DNA of 64,000 nt from Apoda limacodes (GCA_946406115.1 OX291548.1:5382373-5446372); one strand, 5' to 3'; shown: positions 24,618 to 36,816, numbered from the stretch's first letter. Numbers and translations: made by a program. Notes: a model not told the origin generated them from the sequence alone.

Positions 24618-24775
24618 TTTTACATTTCCAACCAAGTGTGATTGCATCGACGTGTCCCCGGAGAGATCGAGCTCCGTCCCCGCTTCTATCGAAAATTCAA
24701 TTTCTCCTGCGGTCGTCCGTATTTGTCTGGTCCATTTAGTGATTGCAGATAGGTATTACAACATTTAGGAAAATT
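24618..24775 (+). repeat. Dispersed repeat family A, copy 1
   Basis: TTTACATTTCCAACCAAGTG, GATTGCATCGACGTGTCCC and GAGATCGAGCTCCGT recur in the same order and orientation at 36817-36972. The class is unknown. Confidence 0.8.
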
Positions 24776-25059
24776 GAGACAGATTTACAGCATGTATCTG
24801 AAAATATGATTTCGGTACCTACGTATCATGTGACCTCAATCATATTTTGCATGTTAAATATTAAAAACTATGATTTAAACCTAGAACTGGTCCTGGAAGT
24901 GCAAATATGCCGGGATTTGACTTAGTTATGTTATAACCGACTGATCAGTCTGTCTGCCCGTCTGTCAGGTCTGTTATAATAACAATAACGTTATTCGTGG
25001 TTTAAGAGAGCATGTTCAATGAAAACATTATAAGTGGTTTCATACTAAATCTTTATATG

Positions 25060-25245
25060 TATATTCTACTATACGTGTGTATGTCACTGTACTCCTCCTA
25101 AACGGCTGGAACGATTTGAATAATTTTTTTTCGTATGTGTTTGGGTGGCGCCCTGGATGGTTTATGAATGATGATATGATTCACTAATCAGCCCGGCAGA
25201 TAGCGCTGCCGTCGCATCATGCAGGACAACGTCTGCCCGGTCAGC
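25060..25245 (+). mobile_element. Helitron-like repeat, second subfamily
   Basis: GTATGTCACTGTACTCCTCC, AAACGGCTGGAACGATTTG, GGTGGCGCCCTGGATGGTTT and CAGCCCGGCAGATAGCGCTG precede an end GGTCAGCCAGT, probably a mutated ..GTCAGCTAGT. The order matches a widespread lepidopteran Helitron-like repeat as I recall it. Confidence 0.5.
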
Positions 25246-25683
25246 CAGTATTACATAATATTTAACTCTATAACCAGAAACATTCACGTGGCTAATATAT
25301 TTTTAAAAAGCTTTGTATAAAACGTAGCGCTGATGATGACGCTGACTGACTTATTTTGATGAACAAAACGTTACTTTATATTTAATTATATTAAATTAAA
25401 TTAAATTTAAAATCCATTTACGCGTTAATAACTTACAAATTTAGTCACAAACCCTCACGTTATGATGAAGAATATGGTACTAAATAAATGCATTTATTTA
25501 CTAAAAACCATCAATCAAAAATATTTTTTCAAGTAGGTTCCCAAAAACACTTTTGAGTCGTCAGAAGAAAAAAGTAGTAACTTTATATTCTGTTAATAAT
25601 GCCGATATCTAATAAAAAAAATCCGGCTAGAAATTCACTCTTAAAGAATCAATCTCCTTTTAGCTTTGAGCTAAACTAAACTG

Positions 25684-25769
25684 AATTTTAGGCCGCACTC
25701 ACTGCGTGAGCCATAGAAGCTTTATTAATTTTAGGCCGCACTCACTGAGTGAGCCATAGAAGCTTTATT
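25684..25769 (+). repeat. Tandem duplication of 43 bp, 2 copies
   Basis: The unit AATTTTAGGCCGCACTCACT with CCATAGAAGCTTTATT occurs twice, at 25684 and 25727, nearly identical. The second copy holds the palindrome CTCACTGAGTGAG. Confidence 0.85.
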
Positions 25770-26164
25770 AATTCCATATCTAAATCGTAATACAATAAAT
25801 AGCATTTTACAATTCATTTCATTGTTTTATATAAAAAAAAATTGTAATTTATATACTTAGTGTGAGTTAGGATTGTATATTATTAATTTGAGGATATGGT
25901 ATACCCTAGAAAAAACGTGCCGTTTCGACTAGCGTACAGTAGTACATTATGGTACAAGTGTGTAATGTTGGTGATTACCGCTGAGAGGCGCCATTGAAGA
26001 GAGCCGAGGACGGTAATAATCAATACTCACGAGTATCATACGACGTTTTTCAATACACTTGTGAAGAAAATAATACTTAAAAATCATGCATTTAGTAATA
26101 TTATAATTAACTGTTTTTGATGGCATAGCGGTTTTATCAGATAGATTATTTACTGAAATACTTT

Positions 26165-26990
26165 CATGTTCTATTGTTATTTGAGATGAGTTCGTTGTTC
26201 GTGTTTATAGGTGAAATCCAATCATTGGATGTACTTGGTGTTTCGCCAGTAGGACACGCTTCAGAACCAAGTCTAATTCTTTTTGTGATTTTTGCACAAA
26301 TTTCCTTCTTGTTTTGTAGGGAATCTTCTACGTATGATTCTGCTACATTACTAGATCGTCACCCACCATAACGCTTCAAAAGTCATTATATCAGCTCCTG
26401 AATAGCCAGCAGTGTAGCTAAAGTTCTTCTGAAACTATGTCCAGTGTAGCTCTCAGCATCTGCGAAACCTAAAAACTTAGCGATTTCTTTAAGCATAGAA
26501 CCAAATTTGTTTATACCTATGGCTCGTTAATGTACCTATACATTTACCATTCTAGTTATTTAGATGAAACGGTCATTTTTTACTTCATTTCATTTTTTAT
26601 TACAATTTCATAAAATGGACCGTGTATGGTGAATGACCTTGGTATTTTATTTTTTGTGATAGGTATTTTCATAAAAAGCATCTAGCCATGGTTCTCTACG
26701 TCTTTTACAGTTATATTTGTTAATTCTTGTATCCTACTTGCACCAGTTACGCATAATATTAAAGCATCTTTTATAAATTTTTCAATATCGTCAGACGATA
26801 AAACCTTTGATTTCTTGCTTCTAAATCCATCGGATAGTATGTTTAGATAAGCTGACAAAGTTGTTCGGACTGCACTTTTTAACATTGAGTATATACACCA
26901 CAAAGAGCTAGGTTTGTACTTATAAGATAATTCTTTAAAGTAGGTACGCCATGAACACACTTTCTGAAAAACACTGCGTATTCTGGTTGT
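26165..26990 (-). pseudogene. Crypton-type tyrosine recombinase, decayed
   Basis: Read on the minus strand, the region encodes, in broken frames, the order of a DUF3504/Crypton-type tyrosine recombinase: ELSYKYKPSSLWCIYSMLKS, KKSKVLSSDDIEKFI, then GASRIQEL with the first catalytic Arg (26733-26735). Next come KNKIPRSFTIHGPFYEIV, GINKFGSMLKEIAKFLGF and YTGHSFRRT (His 26437-26439 and Arg after it). Last is SSNVAESYVEDS with the presumed nucleophile Tyr at 26332-26334. Such enzymes cut and join DNA through a Tyr-DNA link. Here there is a small gap between KDA and LILC, a shift near 26690, and single-base disruptions near 26375. It is a dead transposon gene, or less likely a degraded host gene of the same superfamily (ZMYM/QRICH1-like). 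Confidence 0.78.
26682..26960 (-). pseudogene. Amino-terminal open part of the recombinase
   Basis: This 92-codon uninterrupted stretch is the core-binding and first catalytic part of the recombinase described for 26165-26990, ending ELTNITVKDVENHG. Homology continues upstream of its first Met (to about 26990) and downstream in another frame, so it is not a complete gene. Confidence 0.75.
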
Positions 26991-28849
26991 ATTAACATTG
27001 TATTAGCTTTTGGTACGCTAATACATATTATTATTTTTCCTTGGAGTTTTTAGGTAGTAAAGTAGGAGTTTTTAGGGCTTTACATCTTATATGGGGCAGT
27101 GTACAACATAAATCGTTTTCTTCATACCTAATACTTCGACATCTTAATTAATAAATAACTAAGTATAATTTCAACAGTGAAAACGAGTTCTGCAAAATTT
27201 TTCGCAATGGCGGGAAAAATTAATCAGTTTTCCTATGCGCGCGCATGGCGATCGGCCATAGACTAAAGAATGAGGTTTCTTTTTTTTTTTGGCTTCTCGC
27301 GGATAGCGTTTTAGCCGCCTACAAAATGGGGAATTTAAAGTTTTCTTTATTACAGAGAAAATAAAAGTTATATTTGAGTAAAAGTTTTATTTATTAAACA
27401 CGTAGAAGTTGAAATTATCTGTTTAAATACGAATTTGTATGAAATGAGCAAACAATAGGTACATTAAATGTGTCCTATTGAACATGATCTTTTTTGTATC
27501 GAAACTTTTTTAAGAACAAAGAAACTTAACCAATAATATAAAAAAAAAACTGTATAAATCACTTGTGAATAATAGCAATAAAAAAGTCACAGTTTGAGTA
27601 CAGGTGTCATTATGTGACTGATTGCGGTTAAATAAGAGTCACTTTATGAGCAAGTGTGTTGAAAAGACATATTACACTATTAAAGCATACTAAGAGACAG
27701 AGTTCCACGTCCAATAGGCGCTAGCATGTGACCGTACTTTAAAAATCTCGATTTTCTAGGTTTTTTGTTACTACTCTATGCACAAAGTTATGAAAATAAA
27801 TGAGAATAAAAGAAAAATGGGTTAATTCTCATATTTCGTTTATAATTCAAAATGCATCACAAGAAATTGGCCTGTTTTTTTTTAAGATATATCAAATCAA
27901 ATTCATGAAGAAATATTTAATGAGCCTTAAACTCAGCTCAGCGAAGAAAAGAAGCATAAAAAACAATAGACCAAACAAGGTAAGTTTGGGCTCCTGTTTT
28001 AAGGGTCTCCTGGCTAATATACGTTTCCTATGCAGCAAAAATATTGATGTTATAATAGGCATCTACAAAAAAATCGATCTTACATGATGTAAGACTAAAC
28101 AAACACAATTTCACATTTATTTAAAGAATACTATGGATATGAATGCATAAATTTATTGATGTATTTCAAACGCCATTTAAATAAAGCCTGAGTATGTACG
28201 TAGTGCGTTTTTCAGAGAGAATATCTAGATAAACTGAAAAGCCTATTAGTGTTTGCAGTGAGCACAGGATTCAGATGCATCGTTGAGCTTTTCACTCTTC
28301 GATGAGTACTAGAGGATTCCTACACAAATAGCATTTACAGTTGATGTGAGAGGGAACTGTATGCAGAAATTGAGTTAATACTTTGCCATCAAGAGCAGTT
28401 TATCTTGAATTTACTAGATGACCTTTAGTAGACCTTTTCAATCAAAAGGAGATATGGGAATGAAAATAAGTTCTAAACTTTAATTTTACAGGCATTACTC
28501 GTATAATACGTATTTATTATATTAACTGTTTCATTCATGCACGATCTAATATTTGCTTATCTCTTAAATTTCTTAAATATTTAAAATAATGTGAGGTTAG
28601 TTAACACATCATAAAATTTCTTTAAAACAATGTTTATTACACTGAAAAAAAATAGGCTTTTTAATTTAAAACACTTAAACGAACACTTGTAATATTGTAT
28701 GATAGAAATTCGTAGTTTTACACAAGAACATTGAACTCTTAACTTGACTTCTTTAGTTATTAAATTTTGTTTCAAACTAAAAGTGGTTCGCTCAAAAATT
28801 GCATAGGTAGCGTTAAAATATTTTTTTACCTGTGGAGAAGGAGAAGGCT
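26991..28849. other. AT-rich non-coding DNA
   Basis: Open frames at 27800-28087 (95 codons) and 28581-28892 (minus) have no motif I recognise and a composition expected of AT-rich chance frames. Confidence 0.45.
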
Positions 28850-29140
28850 TAGACAAGTTCAATGCGATGACGTAGCGTGGATTGGTGGACATTTGTCGAG
28901 GTAGTGGCTACTCTCAACTGTCAGTTTTCAAGCCTCCCATAAGGTTTTAAACGACAGCTGTAATATGACAAAACAGCTATATCGACAGTTATAGCGAACC
29001 CTCCAAGACACAAAAGGGCACAGAAAAATGTGCCACTGACGGTCACCCAAGCCTGACGTTGCGTTACTTCGCTTAGAATTTCCAAAACACGACTCCAACT
29101 GGTCCAAGAGATTTTCAATTCCTACATAGATCATAATTGA
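28850..29140 (-). other. GC-rich coding-like island, unidentified
   Basis: About 290 bp are clearly richer in GC than the flanks, and the minus strand is open in two frames across 28921-29134. One frame (65 codons, 28921-29118) gives SWTSWSRVLEIL, then a hydrophobic run FFCALLCLGGFAIT consistent with one membrane segment, and ends LKPYGRLEN. I do not recognise the protein. It may be an exon remnant or part of a transposon. No splice sites or start can be fixed from the sequence. Confidence 0.35.
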
Positions 29141-29582
29141 GGTTTCTTATATAAACTGACACTACGACTATCAAAAGAAAAATTTTAAGCCTTAAATAAT
29201 CAAATTTGGTTTAAACAAATGAATTTGAATTCAAAGTCTAAGTAATATTATTATTTTTGCTAATTTAAAACAATATAATCTTAAGTTAAGACTTATCATT
29301 GTATTTCAATAAATTACGTCGCAGAGTTGAAAAATTCATTATTCATTATAAATCTAATATGTTACGTTTCAAAAACAACTTTATTATAAACTAGAATATT
29401 TGATTAACGGTGCCTTGATCTAAAACGTGACATCAATTTAATTAAACAACAAATACTTTATGAAATTCGGTTTATAAATATTGTCTTCTGTTAATAGAAT
29501 ATGTTCAAAATTTACATTACATTTCTTGGCTGAATTCAAAATATTTTAATGGTATGAAACTTGGGAACTCTTTTTTTATCGT

Positions 29583-29610
29583 GTAGCTTTTCCCGCGGCT
29601 TTGCTTAAAT
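29583..29610 (-). mobile_element. Helitron-like 3' terminus scrap
   Basis: The plus strand reads TAGCTTTTCCCGCGGCTTTG, the reverse complement of the family ending (..CGGGCAAAAGCTA). Only this end is recognisable. Confidence 0.4.
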
Positions 29611-31984
29611 TTATTTATTAATTTATTGCCTTGGACCATATAGGTGTTTTCTCAATATTGGTGAAAGGTTATTTGAAATCGGAGGAGTTTGCTTATTTTT
29701 CCTCGGACATATTAACAAAATTCTAATATCCTTTTTTTAAAGTCTAATTGCAGGAATGTAACAAAGTTTTAAACTTTGGTATAAAATCTCAAAAAATACG
29801 CTTGAAAGTTAAATTCATATTGATCAAAAACCTTAGAAGTATTTTAAAAAACTTTATAAGAAAGTGCATAAAATGTTTAAGAGTTTCGTTATAATCCTGT
29901 ATGGTAGTTTATATAAAAAACTATTTTGTAAATTCTTATAAGAACTGATGGAATGTTGGCGACATTTGGCGAATGACTTACTTAATAGCTGATAATACGT
30001 CTCAGAGTCAATCAGTGAATCATCCGTCGAAGACAAAAAGCAGCTTTAAGGTGGATTCGAACTGCGAGTGGCTCGCTAAGAAGCTGTTTCACAGTAATAA
30101 ACTTTAGATAGTTTACTTTGAAACCAACGACCAAGTGCTAAGAAAGCCACCAGTAGTGTGGACGCGGCATTAGGGTTTTTATCATTGCCATAATATAGAG
30201 CAGGAACCGAAAATGGTATGTTTCTGTAACACTTATACAGATTTTTTAACAGGATACGCCGAAAAAAAAAATATCTTGTTAAAAGCGCGATAGTTTTAAA
30301 AGATAGTTTTATCTACTCCTCTTTCAAAATGTTCCAAATGTAAAACTGAAAACTACATTGAATTTATGTTCATTTCGTTGCACTGCACGAAGTCAAGGGC
30401 TCTTATCAAAATTATCTTAATTTTATGACAGATGCATAAATAGCTATTAAGGTAATTAAAATGCATTATCATAATAAAGAGTCTCTATTTAAACATAAAA
30501 GCTTTAAATTAAGGTCTTTTATAATATTTTTTATTTCCATTTTACGCCTTATACATATTTTTTTTTCATAAGCAACATTGTTGCAAGCGACAACTCAGTT
30601 GTTAAACGTCCGCGTCGTTTGACAATAGCCAGGATCAAAAACACCAAAAAGCTTAGAAAAATGTGACAAACGTCCAACAAACGAATGTGACAGGGCTTGG
30701 AACGCTACTAATATATGCAAAAAGCATATGCATTGTGCATATTAATACTTTAAAATTATTTGCAATTCGATTAACCTGGATTTGATACCTGAAAGTAATT
30801 CAAAAACATATTGTTCAAGGACTAATTAAACCGCTGACTCCCGCCATAGTGCCCGTTAATCAACTAATTTTACCTCCCGGACTCGACGTGGATGTTTGGA
30901 TAAGTTAAACTGAACAACCACAAATTACACTGCGCTGGCGTCGAGCAAAAACGGACAACGGAGCGTTCTAGTGAATAATTTTAATTGCAAAACTCTGCGC
31001 TCAAGCACCCCTTTATTTTGGTTTATTCCTGTTACAACTACGTCCTATTGGTAGAATATTTTGAACAAACTTAAAAATGCAGTTTTGATCATGTTAGACA
31101 CTTCCTCCGCTAAAAGTGTTCAACGGTTTTGTAAATTAAAAAACAATACAAAATTTATAAAAGTTTATTGCTTATATAGTAAAAAAAAAAGTATTTAAGG
31201 AATTCGTTAATTTGTGTTATAACATATTAATAAAAAAATGTCTGTCTGTCAAGACACTTTTGCTTAAGAACGCGTGCAGGTAGCAAGTTCAAATTAATAT
31301 CAAATACCTAAGTCTACGGTCCATCGAAGCTGTAAAAAAATCAATCTTCTATGTCAGCGTTGAAATTAATATCCAATAGTTAAGTCTATGGGCACTTAAT
31401 GTTGCAAAAAATCAAGCTTCTTCTTCTAAATACGGTCATTTTTATCGCTTTTGTGGCACAAATAAACCAGAACCTATGGGGTTCTTCCCGTTGACTATCT
31501 CGTGATGGAAGATCTATGTACATATAGCCAGTGTTTCTAAATTTGTACCCTCGGTACGCGAGCCAGACTCGCACTTGGCTGGCTTTTTATTTATAACACA
31601 TGTCTACTTGCAATTATTTCTATAAAATTTAATAACAACCTGTTGTTTTTGTGTTCTCTTCTGTTACATACATAGATATAGAATGTACAAAATCAACCAT
31701 GCCAAATGTAAAACGAAACTGAAAAAAAATTGCAAATGTGTGAGTGGAATAGTGTTGTCAAACAACACTATCGATAATTTTACCTGCACAAAATTATTGC
31801 AAACTAGCACGCTGGTGAAATTAAACACTCGCGCCACGCAGCCTCGGAACGCGTTGTCGGACAAAGCAAACTGTTTACACGCTTGTGCTCGTACATGTGC
31901 CCAATAACATAGCGTTGAATGCAAGAGTGTAAACATACCATTAAAACCGAAACTATTAGGACTATAATCACGTCTTATAGGAAA
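29611..31984. other. AT-rich non-coding DNA
   Basis: I see no supported gene. 30840-30960 is somewhat GC-richer without identifiable content. Confidence 0.45.
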
Positions 31985-33405
31985 TTTAAAAATCTAATCA
32001 CTTTCTTCTTAAAGAACCCCATATCGTAATCTCTCGAGAAAACCTCAGCAGTGAGCTTATCCAAAACTTAAGCGTTCGCGGGAGTAAGTTCCTCTCAAAC
32101 CGCACTGTTTGTGACCATTTAGGTTACAAAGAGTGAGAATTAATTCACTGTCGATGGCGAGCGGAGCGATGGTAGAAAGTAGCTGTGAAAATTATTTCAA
32201 ACAATTCCTCAAAACACAGAACATATTATACAAGCGGTAGAACACACACAGGGAGGCAAAATCTCTCCTCAGACTTAAAGGTTCGATACGACTTGTGAGT
32301 TTGGGATCATCGACGATTCTTACTGCTCGTCGTTGAACCGAAAAAAGGGCTAAGCTGGTATGCAGGTGCACCAGCCTAGAGATGCCAGCAGGCCGGACTT
32401 GTGATTTGTAAAGCAACAACCTTTTCCCTGAGGTGAAGCATCGCTTCGCTCTGTTGAGTACTCCTGGTTTCTTGGACGTCAGCTTCACCTGGGTTTCCAA
32501 ATGGTCGCGAAACTGGAGATGTCAACACTAAAGATCCCAATACACTTGGTGATGGTAAGTGCTGTGTTCTGGAATTGTAGGACCACAGTAAATGGGATTT
32601 TCTTAGCGGTGAACGCGCAGACTTGTGTCTTTATTGGGTTGAATCCTGAAACGCTTAACGCCCGCCGGACCTCCCACTGTGTTATGGAGAATTCTGGCAT
32701 AGTCTTACCGCATCACGGTAAAGTAGGTGGTACAGCTCCTTCGTTATTGATATTCGAGTTTGAGGCAATTAGACTGCCCAGTAAATCGGCTTTCTCTCTA
32801 GCACTATGGGAGAATCGGTTTTTCGCTGTGGTGGTTACGACCACTGACAAAAGTTTCCCTTGGCAGCTTAACAAGTGACCAGAAAGCACGACTCCCAGAG
32901 GGATAGCTTGCAAGTCGCCCACCTATTTTGCCGATGAATTGGAACTTAGCTCTGGCGGTTACTGTCTTACTAAACCTCGAGGCAGCATTTAATTTGCGTT
33001 TTAACTCAGACGTATTCAGATCCTTATTGATCGAACCGTGGTCCAAGCCTCATATGCAGTTTGCTTGAGAATTTTAGCTTCTTTACAAGACCTATTAAGC
33101 CACGGTCTTTTTTTGACATCGGCAGCTACTCGAGGGTTAGAAATGTAACATTCCATGCCAGCGAAGATTGTCTCAGTGACTGTGGCTGCGCAGATGTCAG
33201 GATCTTCTGAGCTGAAGCAGAGCTGCCTCCACGGGTACGATGCATACAAATCCCGCAATCTACCACAATCTGCTGACTTATAAAGCCACACACAACGCCA
33301 ATTAATTGGCGCAGAGGAAACGGTTAGTGACCCTTGATTCCGGGCGAGAGAGTGGTCAAAGGAGCCAAGAGGCGCATCCACTGAGACGAAATATCAGTTC
33401 GGACG
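31985..33405 (-). mobile_element. LINE copy lacking the RT catalytic core
   Basis: On the minus strand, 33381-33016 encodes the region between endonuclease and RT (CAATVTETIFAGMECYI, KKRPWLNRSCKEAK). It is followed by SKTVTARAKFQFIGKIGGRL and SYPSGSRAFWSLVK (32804-33046). Next come EKADLLGSLIASNS and PPTLP, then the conserved Met of the 1-1685 copy (MPEFSITQWEVRRAL). At that point about 830 bp are absent: VRRAL is joined through a few residues to FNPIKTQVCAFTAKK (32650 region), removing all catalytic aspartates. The thumb follows (32500-32192) and the copy fades near 31985 without tail or poly(A). Several frame breaks occur. It cannot make an active RT. Confidence 0.88.
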
Positions 33406-33839
33406 TGTAGTTAGCACTCCTAGCCTCTATATCAGGTATGCTCGTTGAAGAAAGTCTAAGTGGAGAGAATTTTGTTTGAGTAATTGTAAAGAATAAAAAC
33501 CAAATTTAATTGATACGTCTCAATTTTTTTTTATTGAAAGTATCTAAATTTAATAATGTTAAGTAATAATACTAACTATAAGAACATTAAATATAGAAAC
33601 TATTTGTAAGTAGACTTCTGGTGAACAAAACACAGACATGAAAGCCAAGTATTTTATATTATTTTTCATCATGCAACCTCTAACAATTCACCCCCACCGT
33701 GCGCGTAATACATATTGCATTAAATACTAATTCTTTAAATGTGGCTCGAACGGCGCGTACGATGCGGACAAATGTGCGATCACCTTTGGATGGCTATGAA
33801 TAATTTTCTAATTAATATTCTATACATGTATACTTACAT
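33406..33839. other. AT-rich non-coding DNA
   Basis: I see no supported feature. Confidence 0.5.
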
Positions 33840-34085
33840 ATATCGATACTGATGCCGTCGGTCGCCACCTTGTCAAGCTCTATGGTAACTAAATGTCTAC
33901 TTATTTTACGCAAAATACTCTCCAAATTCTTATTTAACAACGAAATAATGGTACTCAGTAAATCTAGACAAAAAAATGTAAGCTATGATTTAATTTTTTT
34001 TTATTTCGTAAAATTCTCAACTAAAACTGATAAAATATGCATATGACAACAATGCAGTAAAAAATATCATAAATTACCTGTGAAA
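33840..34085 (+). repeat. Diverged direct repeat E, copy 1
   Basis: CTCCAAATTCTTATTTAACA, TGTAAGCTATGATTTAA, ACTGATAAAATAT and AATGCAGTAA recur in order at 34320-34500. Confidence 0.5.
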
Positions 34086-34319
34086 TGTGTACTTATTTGA
34101 ATTATTATCTGTTGTGATTTCACATTTACTAACAGCACAAGACACCATAGTTACCTACAAAATTAATAGTTTGTATGTTAATCCAGGATTAATTAAAAAA
34201 AAATCCATTCGCTTTAGAGAAACGCCTCTTCCTCTTGTGGTCATATAATTTTATAGTTTTTTTATCATAATTTTAATGAACGTGTTTCTATTTATGCCGC
34301 GGTTAGAGCTTATCATAGA

Positions 34320-34500
34320 CTTTATTATATATACGTATGACGTCAGCGCTATGTCAATCTCCAAATCTTGATTTAGCAACGCAATATGGTATCAAGTCTA
34401 AAGAAAAACATGTAAACTACGATTCAAATGGTTTTTTTTCGTTGATTTTTCAGCTGTATTAGATAAAATATTCAATCAAAAATGCAGTAATTATGATTAT
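34320..34500 (+). repeat. Diverged direct repeat E, copy 2
   Basis: It matches 33840-34085 through CTCCAAATCTTGATTTAGCA, TGTAAACTACGATTCAA, TTAGATAAAATATTCAA and AATGCAGTAA. The pair may be an old local duplication or two insertions of one element. Confidence 0.5.
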
Positions 34501-34734
34501 TCCGTCTTGTAAATAAACATTGGCTCACACTAGAAGCCGCTTTTGTATCTAAAAATATTTTAAATATTAATGACGGATTACAGAAAGAAAAAAGAAAATT
34601 CCAGTCACAGTAAACAATTGACGACCTTACCGGATCTTATCGCGGTAGACATTGACATAGGCATCTATTTTCTTCTGTCTTATTTTGTCTCGGGCTCTAT
34701 GCACTTAATTTGAATTTCTCACACCCACGCTTTA

Positions 34735-34800
34735 TTGGTCTTTTTTTTTCTTGTGCGGAGATTGAACCTGCACCCCTCGTTTCCGTCTTCACTACTATCT
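34735..34800 (-). repeat. tRNA-derived SINE head scrap
   Basis: TTGTGCGGAGATTGAACCTG is the reverse complement of a degenerate SINE B-box arm. The body is not recognisable. Confidence 0.35.
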
Positions 34801-34974
34801 AGTATCTATAAAAATAATAATTTGCACAGGGAATGGTCACAATAGCGATTTATGTAATTTTAGCAGCAGGTGTAATGTAAATCAATCGCATGGATGGTTA
34901 TACTGAGGAGATTAAGATTAGAATAAGAAGAGATTAATAGGAAAAAGATTAGGATATTAATTTTTAAGATCGTA

Positions 34975-35065
34975 AAAGGAATAAACCAACACATTTTAAA
35001 CTTACGAACAGTATCGACTAGTGACAAATTGCAATTGTTTTCAACATACAGTTTGTACAGTGTTG
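34975..35065 (+). repeat. Direct repeat F, copy 1
   Basis: AAACTTACGAACAGTATCGA, GTGACAAATTGCAATT and CAGTTTGTAC match in order the segment at 38757-38850. Confidence 0.5.
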
Positions 35066-35179
35066 CAGTAAATTTTCAGTTCTTTAAATTAATTAGAACA
35101 TCAGCTGCCGAGCGTTGTATTCTCTGACAGACCTTGTTATAAATCTTAATAGCTTTTGTCTCTAGCTCTGCCATCGCTG

Positions 35180-35390
35180 AATTTGATTTTTGATTTTTGA
35201 TTATTGGTAGTTTGTTATAGCAAGCTTTAGGTAGTCCACGTAAAAATTTTTTTGGAGATAAAAAGTAGCCTATATCCTTTTGCGTCTCCTCAACTATCTC
35301 CGAGCTAAAAATCAGCTAAATCAGTTGCTCCAGCTCCGTAGCGACCCGAAGCAATAACAAACAGGCTTTTACAAATATATTAGTTTGGAT
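35180..35390 (-). mobile_element. Helitron-like fragment
   Basis: GGAGATAAAAAGTAGCCTAT, AAATCAGCTAAATCAGTTGC, CTCCGTAGCGACCCG and ATATTAGTTTGGAT correspond to the minus-strand family order. The right edge would be the 5' end. Ends are degraded. Confidence 0.5.
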
Positions 35391-35484
35391 TTTATTTTTA
35401 TTAATTACAACAAGTACAATACAATGTTGACGTTTTCTTCTTTGTTTCCCCAGTACGTAGGTTTATTAGCTATTATTTTAACCG

Positions 35485-35715
35485 CCCTCAAAAAAGGAGG
35501 AGGTTCTCAATACGGATATTTCTATTTTTTTAATGTATGTTCGGGCATAATATATAGACAGATTTGTAATTTAGTGAATTTAAAACTTAAACTTTTGGTC
35601 AAAACAATAATTGGTGTTAATTTGAAACTGGTAAAACGCCTTTTATGTTGATGATTGTATAAAATTTTGTTATGTGTATGGACGTTTTTAGTGTACAAAA
35701 AAAGCGATTCGTCAC
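35485..35715 (+). repeat. Repeat family B, copy 1
   Basis: CTCAAAAAAGGAGGAGGTTC, TGTATGTTCGGGCATAA, AATTGGTGTTAATTTGAAAC and ACGCCTTTTATGTTGATGAT recur inverted at 46330-46590. Antisense translation of both gives the shared peptide YNxQHKRRxTSxKLTPI. The AAAGGAGGAGGTTCTCAA block is a widespread lepidopteran repeat motif as I recall it. Confidence 0.7.
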
Positions 35716-36816
35716 TTAAAAGTAATGAATAAAACCTTTTTAACAAAAAAAAGCAACTGGCTTCAAAAAGATACACTAAAAAGGTAAAAATAAATCCTTA
35801 TTTCCAAAAATCCTGTACCTAGCAACTAAAATCAAGCGGCGTCCATCATCCTTTTATCCTATACCCAGCCATGTATCCTTGTACACACTCGGTTACACTT
35901 ATCGTTTCACAACTCCAGCATTTATAGCATTATATTCGACGGTGGCACAGAGTGACTTTCCGGCTGCACAAGAAAGTACTCCGCTGTATCCATGATGGTT
36001 TCTAAAACGAATTCCCATTGTCCGAACAAATGTTAGAGGTCGATTTGATCGAAAATACATAGGGGCCTCTTATCTTCAAGCCATAGTGGGTTGTCACGCC
36101 AAGGCAAAAACTAACCGAGGACTAATAAAGGTACCATTTTTTGTCGGTAGGAAATCTTCAAACGACACCCTGAGCAGTATAGTGCAGAGGCATGGGAACT
36201 TTTCCTCAACTGTCTGCAACCTCCACAGCAACTCTATTTTAAATTTTAAAAAGGTTTGTGTTTGAAAGATATATTCTTAGTAGCAAAATTGCAAAATAAA
36301 TAGACACCGACATACATACCAGTAATCCTTAGGGAATACCTTCGAATCAAGATCATCCCGCAATCTTAGCGTTTAAAAAATAAATAGCAAAGTCAAAACG
36401 AATACCCTGTTAACTTCAAAAGCCATTTAGCGATATAAATAGTAATAATTTTAAGGCTAAGAAAATTGGAAGCACAAATTGTAACCCTAAAAAGCAAAAA
36501 AAAACCCTGGATCCATTTAACTATAATATTTACTTATATTGCACATATTAGTATTATTAAATTATTTTTTTGTTTTCATAACGACCTAAATAGGTGGCTT
36601 ATTTTGGTAACCTTTGACTCTATCTTGAAAAAATAGTAATTAAAAAAAAACCGGAGGGTTCTGTACCTTGCCACTATTTACGTTATTCACAAACACAAAC
36701 AAAAATGTCTGCTGTCCTTAAACAACTAACTTAAACCAAGTTTAAAAAAATGATTTGGGTACAAGTAGAAATGCGTCTCACCACACTTAGCTAAATATAA
36801 TTGTATACAGTTTTTT
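35716..36816. other. Non-coding, partly GC-richer
   Basis: 35850-36240 is less AT-rich (for example GGGTTGTCACGCCAAGGC) and may be an old repeat or coding remnant. No frame or motif is recognisable. Confidence 0.35.

Noticed and set aside
30030..30080. B-box-like GTTCGAATCC on the minus strand
   Set aside because: No A box at the right distance and no SINE body.
31683..31936. Overlapping open frames on both strands
   Set aside because: No motif, no GC or codon signal different from chance, and no repeat partner in the window.
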